From an uncultured Clostridia bacterium (GTDB lineage: Bacteria > Bacillota > Clostridia > Oscillospirales > CAG-272): 27,396 nt of DNA. The stretch is from the NCBI GenBank assembly GCA_947624945.1, contig CANQMJ010000013.1, positions 1-27,396 on the forward strand, read 5' to 3'. A program made the translations under genes and the position numbers. Positions 15,163-22,154 of this stretch are shown piece by piece. The notes under the pieces are model-generated. The model was not told the DNA's origin and did not search any database. It worked only from the letters and a program-made list of their open reading frames with translations. The stretch's first letter is position 1. Every line of letters begins with the position of its first letter.

Positions 15163-15738
15163 ATGAATGTCGGCATTTTGGCAGTTCAGGGCGCTTTTAT
15201 CGAGCATGAACAGATGCTCTCCCGCCTCGGAGCATCCTGCTTTGAAATTCGGCAGAAAAGCGACCTGTCACAGTCGATGGACGGTCTTATCATTCCCGGC
15301 GGAGAAAGCACCGTGCAGGGCAAGCTGCTGCGCGACCTTGGGCTGTTTGTGCCGCTTAAAGAAAAAATCGAGGCGGGGCTGCCCGTATTCGGCACCTGCG
15401 CGGGACTTCTGCTGCTCGCAAAGCAAATTGAAAACGACGAACGCCGCCACTTTGCCACCATGGATATCGTCGCGGTGCGCAACGCCTACGGTCGACAGCT
15501 CGGCAGCTTTTCCGCCGAGGCGGAATTCGACGGACTCGGTACCGTTCCCATGACCTTTATCCGTGCGCCGTATATCGGGAGCGTGGGCGAAGCTGTGCAG
15601 GTGCTGGCCGTTGCGGGAGATCGTATCGTGGCGGCAAAACAGGGCAGTCAGCTCGTCACGGCATTTCATCCTGAGCTTTGCGACGATACGCGCGTGCATC
15701 GGTATTTTCTTGATATGATCCGCACAAATCAGGCGTAG
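15163..15738 (+). CDS. pdxT: Pyridoxal 5'-phosphate synthase, glutaminase subunit PdxT
   Basis: A 191-aa class I glutamine amidotransferase that hydrolyses glutamine and channels ammonia to PdxS. The triad is visible: C79 in FGTCAGLLLLA, H169 and E171 in AFHPEL. The oxyanion-loop PGGEST is at 45-50. It follows pdxS with one base between stop and start, so the two are tightly coupled. Confidence 0.98.
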   Translation: MNVGILAVQGAFIEHEQMLSRLGASCFEIRQKSDLSQSMDGLIIPGGESTVQGKLLRDLGLFVPLKEKIEAGLPVFGTCAGLLLLAKQIENDERRHFATMDIVAVRNAYGRQLGSFSAEAEFDGLGTVPMTFIRAPYIGSVGEAVQVLAVAGDRIVAAKQGSQLVTAFHPELCDDTRVHRYFLDMIRTNQA

Positions 15739-15795
15739 ATTGAAGAGGCGATGCGGCGATGACGAAAGAACTGAGATCCATTTTGAAAGGCGGTA

Positions 15796-16011
15796 ATGCT
15801 TGTGAAAATTTTGATCAAAGATACGACACGAAAAGAGCGGGAAGAGATCATACGCAACTCTCTTGACTGCGGCGGAGGCGGATGTGAAAACTGTTCCTCC
15901 TGCTGTCTCGGCGGCGGAGATCCCTACAAAATGTACCAAGACTACATCGACGGAAAAAAGGAACTTTCCGAGATCAACGCGGAGTACCGTGCAAGGTATC
16001 TGCACGGTTAA
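15796..16011 (+). CDS. Small cysteine-rich protein behind pdxT
   Basis: A 71-aa protein. After a short strand (VKILIKDTT) and a helix comes CGGGGCENCSSCCLGGG (about residues 25-41), with five cysteines among glycines, and then the helical DPYKMYQDYIDGKKELSEIN. The spacing suggests metal or Fe-S binding, or redox-active thiols. There is no signal peptide. AGGCGG lies 5 nt before the ATG at 15796; a GTG at 15802 is an alternative. It is 57 bp after pdxT and before the operon terminator, so it is probably cotranscribed. I know of similar short proteins in Firmicutes but no function. Confidence 0.75.
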   Translation: MLVKILIKDTTRKEREEIIRNSLDCGGGGCENCSSCCLGGGDPYKMYQDYIDGKKELSEINAEYRARYLHG

Positions 16012-16108
16012 AGTGACCGGAAATAAAGAGCAAGAAAGACAGCATACGGATATCTTTGAAACCCGATGCACTCACCGGTCCCACTCGCCTCCGCTGTTTC
16101 ACCGGCAG

Positions 16109-16139
16109 AGACAGTGCCGCGGTGCGGCACTGTCTTTTT
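16109..16139 (+). terminator. Terminator of the pdxST operon
   Basis: AGACAGTGCCGC (16109-16120) and GCGGCACTGTCT (16124-16135) form a 12-bp stem with a GGT loop, followed by TTTTT. Confidence 0.9.
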
Positions 16140-16169
16140 GTTTCTGCAGTAGAATCGAGAAGAGGAAGA

Positions 16170-16345
16170 TGACGCATGAAATGCGGCTTTTCCCGGTCAA
16201 GGCTTCTCTTACCAAGGGAAAAATGGCTGTAAGCATTTTTTCGTTTTTCCCGACGTAAGCGTACGGTTCGGAAAGTCTAAAATCATGCGTCAATTTCGCA
16301 TTTGAGTCTTTCCGTCGGGAACATCATTAAAAAAGCAATGATCTG
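16170..16345 (+). other. Structured gene-free segment, possible small RNA
   Basis: This segment lies between two terminators and holds several nested inverted repeats. TTTTCCCGGT pairs with ACC-AA-GGGAAAA (about 16188-16222). TCCCGA pairs with TCGGGA (16248-16253/16315-16320). CGGAAAG pairs with CTTTCCG (16269-16275/16308-16314). TGACGCATGA at 16170-16179 is complementary to TCATGCGTCA at 16283-16292. No gene is evident and no good promoter was found in front. It could be a small RNA ending at the 16346-16376 terminator, or repeat debris. Confidence 0.35.
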
Positions 16346-16376
16346 AGGCGGTAATATCTCCTACCGCCTTTTTTTC
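16346..16376 (+). terminator. Intrinsic terminator before the two-component operon
   Basis: AGGCGGTA (16346-16353) pairs with TACCGCCT (16362-16369) around an 8-nt loop, followed by seven T. It insulates the response-regulator gene from upstream transcription. Confidence 0.8.
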
Positions 16377-16402
16377 TTTTCCCGCATAAAAAATGCGCGT
16401 TT

Positions 16403-16435
16403 CGTTAGAAAAAAGTTATAATCTCCGTGTATAAT
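16403..16435 (+). promoter_or_regulatory. Promoter with shared 20-bp element, in front of the response regulator
   Basis: CGTTAGAAAAAAGTTATAAT (16403-16422) is identical to 18425-18444. It contains GTTA twice at an 11-bp interval, like an OmpR-class operator, and ends in a perfect TATAAT -10 (16417-16422). A second TATAAT lies at 16430-16435. No TTGACA-like -35 is present, which fits activation by the regulator itself (inference). Confidence 0.6.
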
Positions 16436-16454
16436 ATACGGGGAGGTATGACAT

Positions 16455-17132
16455 ATGGGCAAAACGATACTTATCATAGACGACGAGCGCGACCTGTGCC
16501 TTTTGCTGCGCCGCTATTTTGAGCTTAACGGCTACTCCGTCATGCTCGCGCGCTGCGGCCGCGACGGGATAGAGCGCGCGGGGGACGGTCCCGACTTGAT
16601 CCTTCTTGACATCAACATGCACGATATGGACGGGATCGAGGTCTGCCGCCGCATAAGAGACTCCGTGACGTGCCCGATACTGTTTCTGACCGCGCGCGTC
16701 GAGGACAGAGACAAGCTCGCGGGGTTCGCCGCGGGCGGCGACGATTACATCGTCAAGCCGTTCTCCATAGACGAGCTCGGCGCGCGCGTCGAGGCTCATC
16801 TGCGGCGCGAGGAACGGTGCGGGGCGCGCCCGCGCCGCATACTGCTCGACGGCGAATTTCTGATAGACTACACCGCCCGCCGCGTCTGTTTCCGCGGCGC
16901 GGACATAACGCTGACGCCGAAGGAGTACGAGATAATCGAGCTTTTGTCCACGCACCCGGGGCAGCTGTTCGGCAAGGAGCGCATATTCGGGCTCATATGG
17001 GAGCCCGACAGCGACGCGGAGCTGTCCGTCATAACGGAGCACATAAGCCGGATACGGGCAAAATTCGCGTCCGCAGGCTGCAAGCCCTATATCGGGACCG
17101 TATGGGGGAGCGGGTACAGATGGGAAAAATAA
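16455..17132 (+). CDS. OmpR/PhoB-family response regulator
   Basis: A 225-aa protein. The receiver domain (1-120) has D9-D10, phospho-acceptor D52 in LLDINM, T79 and K101. The winged-helix DNA-binding domain (130-225) ends in the typical GTVWGSGYRW. GGGGAGG lies just before the ATG. The kinase gene overlaps its end by 13 bp. The 20-bp element with 11-bp-spaced half-sites in front of this gene and again before the lipoprotein gene is its likely binding site, which would make it autoregulated and a regulator of the downstream transport operon. Confidence 0.95.
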   Translation: MGKTILIIDDERDLCLLLRRYFELNGYSVMLARCGRDGIERAGDGPDLILLDINMHDMDGIEVCRRIRDSVTCPILFLTARVEDRDKLAGFAAGGDDYIVKPFSIDELGARVEAHLRREERCGARPRRILLDGEFLIDYTARRVCFRGADITLTPKEYEIIELLSTHPGQLFGKERIFGLIWEPDSDAELSVITEHISRIRAKFASAGCKPYIGTVWGSGYRWEK

Positions 17133-18406
17133 GATCGTGGTACAGGAGCGTGCCGATATGGCTCGCCATATTCCTCTACGCCGCCGCCGCGCTCCTGCTC
17201 GCGTCGTTCGTATCGGGCGAGGTCACGGGCGCCGCGTACAGGATAATGGGTATGCTCAACGTCGAATACTCCGTGATACTGACAGAGGAGGGCAGTGTCG
17301 GCTATGCCGACGAGGGCGAGCTGACATATTTCACCGCGACGTACAAGTCCGACAGCGACGACGGTGAGAGTAAAAGCAGCGGCGAAAATGAGGAAAACGG
17401 CAGCGAGGCAAAGATCTACCGAATGAAAGTCGACCTCGACTCGATGTCGGACGGCGACAGGCGGCGGTACGGCGCAAGCCGCATCATCGTGCGCATATCG
17501 CCGCTTTTGATATATTCCGCGTTTCTGCTTTCGGCGGCGCTCATATTTTACTTCACGAAGCTGAAAAAACCGCTGCTTCTTTTGGACGGCGCGACGTCGA
17601 AGATCGCGGACAACGATCTCGACTTCTCCCTCGACTACGATGGTCGCGACGAGATGGCGAAGCTTTGCATCGCGTTTGAGAAGATGCACTCCGCGCTCGA
17701 CGAGAACAGCCGCCGCATGATGCGCATGATGGACGAGCAGAAGGAGCTCGACGACGCGTACGCGCACGACCTGCGCACGCCTGTCGCGGTGCTGAAAGGC
17801 TACACGGATATGCTTGCAAAGTATATACCGACGGGGCAAATGGGGAAAGACGAGGTGCTCGACACCGTGCGCACGATGTCGGCGCACATAGCGCGGCTCG
17901 AACGGTTCGCAATGAGCATGAACACGGCGCAGCGCATAGCGGACCTCGCAATGATCCGCGAAAACGTCCCCGCCGACGGATTTGTTTCTCGTCTGCGCTC
18001 GACCGCACAGCTTATGTGCGCGGGCAGCGGTATTTCATGCGATGTCAAGTCCGAGATCGGCGCGCAGACGCTCAACATAGATGCGTCCGCAGTCTTTGAG
18101 GTGTACGAGAATCTGCTCTCGAACGCGCTGCGGTTCGCTTCATCAAGGATAGATGTGACCGTCGCGGACGAGGACGGCATGCTCTCCGTCCGTGTCGCCG
18201 ACGACGGCGTGGGATTTTCGCCGAAGGAGCTCGTCTCGGCGACGAAGCCGTATTTCAGCGGCAGACAGGACGATGACGGCGGTCAATATCACCTCGGACT
18301 CGGGCTACACATATGCAAAACGCTCTGCGAGAAGCACGGCGGCTCGCTCACGCTCGAAAACGCGGACTGCAGCGGCGCCGTCGTCACGGCAAAATTCGCT
18401 GTGTGA
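17120..18406 (+). CDS. Membrane sensor histidine kinase
   Basis: A 428-aa protein. TM1 is about 11-31. An extracytoplasmic sensor of about 90 residues follows, with a strongly acidic Ser/Glu/Asn/Gly stretch near 77-96. TM2 is about 124-145, then a HAMP-like linker (to about 195) and a dimerisation helix with H216 in AHDLRTP. The HATPase domain has its N-box around N331-N336, VADDGVGF, and GLGLHICKTL. The true start is the ATG at 17120, overlapping the regulator; longer open reading upstream is only the shifted frame of that gene. The small charged sensor loop could bind cations or a cationic peptide (inference). Confidence 0.93.
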   Translation: MGKIRSWYRSVPIWLAIFLYAAAALLLASFVSGEVTGAAYRIMGMLNVEYSVILTEEGSVGYADEGELTYFTATYKSDSDDGESKSSGENEENGSEAKIYRMKVDLDSMSDGDRRRYGASRIIVRISPLLIYSAFLLSAALIFYFTKLKKPLLLLDGATSKIADNDLDFSLDYDGRDEMAKLCIAFEKMHSALDENSRRMMRMMDEQKELDDAYAHDLRTPVAVLKGYTDMLAKYIPTGQMGKDEVLDTVRTMSAHIARLERFAMSMNTAQRIADLAMIRENVPADGFVSRLRSTAQLMCAGSGISCDVKSEIGAQTLNIDASAVFEVYENLLSNALRFASSRIDVTVADEDGMLSVRVADDGVGFSPKELVSATKPYFSGRQDDDGGQYHLGLGLHICKTLCEKHGGSLTLENADCSGAVVTAKFAV

Positions 18407-18424
18407 ACAAAAGTTTCAGTCAAC

Positions 18425-18444
18425 CGTTAGAAAAAAGTTATAAT
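18425..18444 (+). promoter_or_regulatory. Second copy of the shared 20-bp element, promoter of the lipoprotein/ABC operon
   Basis: This is identical over 20 bp to 16403-16422, with GTTA repeated at 11 bp and a terminal TATAAT (18439-18444). The -35 position lacks TTGACA. The element begins 19 bp after the kinase stop. Confidence 0.65.
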
Positions 18445-18452
18445 TCCATATT

Positions 18453-18483
18453 AAAATGATCGTGTAAAAACGGTCATTTTTTT
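18453..18483 (+). terminator. Hairpin with T-run at the predicted 5' end of the lipoprotein mRNA
   Basis: AAAATGATCGT (18453-18463) pairs with ACGGTCATTTT (18470-18480, one G-T pair), and seven T run to 18483. GGAGG follows at 18486-18490. It probably stops read-through from the kinase gene. Because it begins almost at the start site of the promoter at 18439, it would also cap the new mRNA. Confidence 0.65.
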
Positions 18484-18503
18484 ACGGAGGAAAAACAAAC
18501 AAC

Positions 18504-19841
18504 ATGAAAAAAACAAACCGTATCATATCGGGTCTTTTGGCGGCAGTGTTATTGCTGTCGGCGACAGCGTGCGGCGAGGGCGAAGGCATAAGCGAGGCGG
18601 AAGCCGCCGAGTCGCAAAACGTCGACTTTCAGAAGAACATGCATCAGGCGAACGTGTTCATGCTGAATTCGCTCTGCGAGACCGACGAGGGCATCTACTT
18701 CTACCACAACAGGCTATGCTTTATCGACAAGAAGTCGGGCGCTGTGACCGTCGTGTGCGGCAAACCCGACTGCACGCACGAGAACGGCGACTGCAACGCC
18801 CTCATCGACTCCGACAGCATGTGGGAGTCGGGAGGACGCCTCTACTACACGACCGAGGACTACGAGGACGGCGAGCGCGTCAACTATGTCTATTCGATAG
18901 GCCTTGACGGCAGCGGCCGCCGACGCGTGCAGCAGCTCGACCCGAAAAAGGGCGGCGACAACACCATCGTCGTAAACGAACCCGTGTTCCACCGCGGGTA
19001 CGTGTACTTCGAGTATAACGACGTCTTATACCGCTCGCCGCTCGGCGGCAGTCCCGCCGACGCCGAGACAGTATGGGGCACCGATGCCGGCGACGCCGGC
19101 AACACGACCGTCGGCAATCTGACCGTTTACGGCGGGAACCGCACCGCGTACGAGATGTGGGCGGACGGCGACTATTTCTACTTCATGACCGACGTCGCTG
19201 ACCCCGACGGCACGAGCTCGCCGGCGCTGTTTGCCTATGACACGAATACCGGCGAGGTGAACGAAGCATGGACTGCGCCGTCCGTCGACGTCGTCGGCGA
19301 ATACGAGGGCTGGGACAAGACGATAAGCGGAAGCAGACCGTCGATGAGTCAGTGGTACGTGAGCGGCGGATACATTTATCTGTTCTTCTCCGCGAACGGT
19401 CTTTGGAGATGCAAGCTCGGGACGAAGGAATACGAAAAGCTCGCGGACACGACCGAGCACGCCGAATACGGCAGCGCCGTATTCTTCGACGGCGGCATGA
19501 TACTGCTCAACGACATGCCAGAGTGGAGCGATATACTCGGCAGATACACGTTCGGCGGCGGTCACATCGGCGGAGACAAAGCGTTCGTATACGGTCTTGA
19601 CGGCAGCTTCAAAAACGAGCTTTCGCTCGACAGTATTGCGGACGAGTTCGGCGATGTGAGCAGCTATGATTTTCTCGCCGTATCGGACGGGTGCCTGTAC
19701 CTCATCGCCGACGTGACGGAGATGAGCGACTACGAGAGCGACGGCAACGTCGGCATGCAGATGGTGACATCGCAGCGCAAGGCGATGTTCAGAATCGACA
19801 CGGAGAGCGGCGAATGCATGCATCTGTGCGATCTGCAATAA
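18504..19841 (+). CDS. Secreted lipoprotein with repeated beta-strand modules (DUF5050-like), paralog A
   Basis: A 445-aa protein. A signal peptide ends in the lipobox LSATAC, with C23 the lipidated residue. The mature part is built of repeated short Tyr/Gly strands (GIYFYHNRL, GRLYYTT, GYVYFEYNDVLYRSPLGG, GDYFYFMTD, GYIYLFFS), suggesting a beta-propeller-like fold on the outer membrane face. Near the start it has C85-G-K-P-D-C90-T-H92-x4-C97, repeated in the next gene. This could bind a metal or form disulfides. It is the first gene of an operon with an ABC transporter. It may capture a ligand or tune the sensor kinase (inference). Confidence 0.85.
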   Translation: MKKTNRIISGLLAAVLLLSATACGEGEGISEAEAAESQNVDFQKNMHQANVFMLNSLCETDEGIYFYHNRLCFIDKKSGAVTVVCGKPDCTHENGDCNALIDSDSMWESGGRLYYTTEDYEDGERVNYVYSIGLDGSGRRRVQQLDPKKGGDNTIVVNEPVFHRGYVYFEYNDVLYRSPLGGSPADAETVWGTDAGDAGNTTVGNLTVYGGNRTAYEMWADGDYFYFMTDVADPDGTSSPALFAYDTNTGEVNEAWTAPSVDVVGEYEGWDKTISGSRPSMSQWYVSGGYIYLFFSANGLWRCKLGTKEYEKLADTTEHAEYGSAVFFDGGMILLNDMPEWSDILGRYTFGGGHIGGDKAFVYGLDGSFKNELSLDSIADEFGDVSSYDFLAVSDGCLYLIADVTEMSDYESDGNVGMQMVTSQRKAMFRIDTESGECMHLCDLQ

Positions 19842-19862
19842 TCTGCAAAGGAGAGTGAAAGA

Positions 19863-21251
19863 ATGAGAAAATTTATAAAAATGACAGTCGCCGCATTACT
19901 TTCGGCGCTGACGGTCGCGTCCGCGTCGTCGTGCAGCGGCATAATCGAGTCGACGGTCGAGTTCCAGCGCGATATGCACCAGTCCGACTATTACCGTCTT
20001 GACAATGTCTGCGAGACCGACGACGGCTACTACATCCTCTACGGCGGTCATGAAGCGTACTTTATCGAAAAGGAGACGCACAGAATAGCGCTTTTATGCA
20101 CGAAACCCGAATGTGCGCACAACGACGATACGTGCAACGCCAACATCAGCGGCGGCGTTTTGTGGGAGTCAGACGGACGCCTCTACTACACGAACAGCAC
20201 ACTGCTCGAAGAGCACGGCAAGCTCGTCGACCACGGCGAGCGCATATACTCGACCGCCCTCGACGGCACCGACCGCCGCGTCGTGCAGGATCTCGAATTC
20301 GAGCCGAGCGGCAGCTCGACGCACGTCTACCCGATACTGCACCGCGGCTACGTCTATTTCTTTTACAGCGGCGTATTCTACCGCTCGCCTCTCGGCGGCA
20401 AGATCAAAAAGCGCGCCGAGGCGCTTTGGGGCGAGGAGATAGAGGGCCAAAAGGGCAGCCTCCAAGTCTACGATTCTATCCCCGTCGGACACAATTTCAC
20501 GCTGTGGGCGGACGGCGACTTCGTCTATTTCATGGCGAACGTGATGCAGCCGGACGGCACGTACAAGGACACGCTTTTCGCATTCGACACCGTAAAAGCG
20601 GAGGAAAATAAAAAGGATAAAAAGAAAGACGACGACGAGACCGCCGAGCCGCTCGTTAAACAGGTGTGGGAGACGCCGGACGCCGACGTCGTCGGCGAGT
20701 GGACGGAGACGGGCGTTTCGGTCACGAAATGGTACGTACACGACGGGTACATATACTTTTACCTCTCCGGCGGCGACTATTGGCGGTGCGAGCTTGCGAG
20801 CGGCGAATATGAAAAATTAGCCGACACGCACGAAGTGACCCCGTATGGCAAGGCAATATTTACCGACGAATACATGTGCCTTTTGAACTCTGTGCCCGAG
20901 GATCGGAGCCTGCCGGGATTCGTGATCGCGGAGGGGTCGCGCTACGACTATCTGCACCTTGTCGGCGGCGACACGTTCTACGTGTACGGTCTTGACGGCG
21001 AGCTTTTATGCGAGCTGTCGCTCTCGACCATATATGAGCAGTTCGACGGCGTCGTGAACGTCGAGCCCATATTCTGCTCCGACGGCGGCATATACTTCGT
21101 TGCCGAGGCGGAGACCGTTATCGGCGGCAGCGAGACCGATCAGGACAACTGGTTTTTGGCGGGCGGGAAAAAGAAGTACGACTATATCCTGTGCCGCGCC
21201 GACATCGAAACGGGCGAAGTCGAGGTCATCATCGACTGGGAGAGAACGTGA
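19863..21251 (+). CDS. Secreted lipoprotein with repeated beta-strand modules (DUF5050-like), paralog B
   Basis: A 462-aa tandem paralog of the preceding protein. The lipobox region SASSC has C24 as lipidation site; the residue at -3 is Ala, so the match is weaker. It shares DMHQ near 37-40, CETDDGYY, the C79-T-K-P-E-C84-A-H86-x4-C91 motif, WESDGRLYYT, HRGYVYF, YRSPLGGK and LYGLDG-like ends with paralog A. It differs by a lysine/aspartate-rich insert (about residues 247-262). AAAGGAGAG lies just before the ATG, 22 bp after paralog A. The pair arose by duplication and may act as a heterodimer or with different ligands. Confidence 0.85.
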   Translation: MRKFIKMTVAALLSALTVASASSCSGIIESTVEFQRDMHQSDYYRLDNVCETDDGYYILYGGHEAYFIEKETHRIALLCTKPECAHNDDTCNANISGGVLWESDGRLYYTNSTLLEEHGKLVDHGERIYSTALDGTDRRVVQDLEFEPSGSSTHVYPILHRGYVYFFYSGVFYRSPLGGKIKKRAEALWGEEIEGQKGSLQVYDSIPVGHNFTLWADGDFVYFMANVMQPDGTYKDTLFAFDTVKAEENKKDKKKDDDETAEPLVKQVWETPDADVVGEWTETGVSVTKWYVHDGYIYFYLSGGDYWRCELASGEYEKLADTHEVTPYGKAIFTDEYMCLLNSVPEDRSLPGFVIAEGSRYDYLHLVGGDTFYVYGLDGELLCELSLSTIYEQFDGVVNVEPIFCSDGGIYFVAEAETVIGGSETDQDNWFLAGGKKKYDYILCRADIETGEVEVIIDWERT

Positions 21252-21257
21252 GGTAAT

Positions 21258-22148
21258 ATGAAGTTAGAACTGATCAACCTCACAAAAAAGTACGGCTCAT
21301 TCACCGCGCTCGACCGTGTGAACGTCACCTTCACCGAGGGCATATACGGCATACTCGGCGCGAACGGCGCGGGCAAGTCGACGATGATGAATCTTCTGAC
21401 CGACAACATCGCGCGCACAGAGGGAAAGATACTGTTCGACGACGGCGCAGACCCGTTCGACTCCGACGGCGCCGACATTCTGACGCTCGGACGCAGCTTT
21501 CGCCGCGTCCTCGGCTATATGCCGCAGGAGCAGGGCTGTTACGACCACATGACGGCGGAAACGTTTCTGTTCTACATGGCGGAGCTCAAAGCGATACCAA
21601 AAAAGCGCGCGCGCGACGAGATAGAAAAACTTTTGACCGCCACAAATCTTTACGATGTGCGTCACAAAAAGTTAGGCGGCTACTCGGGCGGCATGAAGCA
21701 GCGCGTTCTCTTGGCGCAGGCGCTGCTCGGCGACCCGAAGGTCGTCATACTCGACGAGCCGACGGCGGGCCTCGACCCGAAGGAACGCATCCGCATACGC
21801 AATTTCATCTCGTCGCTGTCGCGCGGACGCATAATCCTCCTCGCGACCCACATCGTCAGCGACATCGAGTCGATATCGGACAAGATAATAATGATGAAGC
21901 GCGGACGCGTCGTCGGTATCGACACGCCGTCCGAGCTTATAGGCAGCGTCGCCGACAAGGTAAAGGAGCTGCCGTGCCGCGCCGAGGACCTCGAGCGCAT
22001 GCAGGAGCTGTACCGCGTCGGCAACGTGTTCCAGCGTCAGGGAAAGACGTGGGTGCGCGTCGTCGGCGACACGCTTCCCGACGGCGGGCAGTACGTGCCC
22101 GACCATCTGTCGCTCGAGGACGTGTACCTCTATTATCTCGGAGCGTGA
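21258..22148 (+). CDS. ABC transporter ATP-binding protein
   Basis: A 296-aa ATPase. Walker A GANGAGKST is at 34-42, Q-loop near 90, signature YSGGMKQ near 142-148, Walker B KVVILDE (161-167) and the switch His in ATHIV near 197. A C-terminal extension (about 220-296) is typical of drug/antimicrobial-peptide efflux ATPases. It starts 7 bp after paralog B and is followed after 6 bp by the permease, so the three are one transcript. It energises the 802-aa permease. Confidence 0.95.
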   Translation: MKLELINLTKKYGSFTALDRVNVTFTEGIYGILGANGAGKSTMMNLLTDNIARTEGKILFDDGADPFDSDGADILTLGRSFRRVLGYMPQEQGCYDHMTAETFLFYMAELKAIPKKRARDEIEKLLTATNLYDVRHKKLGGYSGGMKQRVLLAQALLGDPKVVILDEPTAGLDPKERIRIRNFISSLSRGRIILLATHIVSDIESISDKIIMMKRGRVVGIDTPSELIGSVADKVKELPCRAEDLERMQELYRVGNVFQRQGKTWVRVVGDTLPDGGQYVPDHLSLEDVYLYYLGA

Positions 22149-22154
22149 CCGAAG

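Noticed and set aside
15268..16071. A 267-codon minus-strand frame across pdxT
   Set aside because: It overlaps intact pdxT and a terminator and shows no domain or ribosome site.
4189..16405. GCGCGTTTCGT present both near the exporter promoter and near the OmpR-type regulator promoter
   Set aside because: Only 11 bp match and the flanks differ, while each promoter has its own better-supported repeat; probably coincidence.
16670..17119. Longer version of the membrane kinase starting inside the response regulator gene
   Set aside because: The extra N-terminus is arginine-rich out-of-frame text; the ATG at 17120 directly precedes the membrane helix expected at the start of such a kinase.
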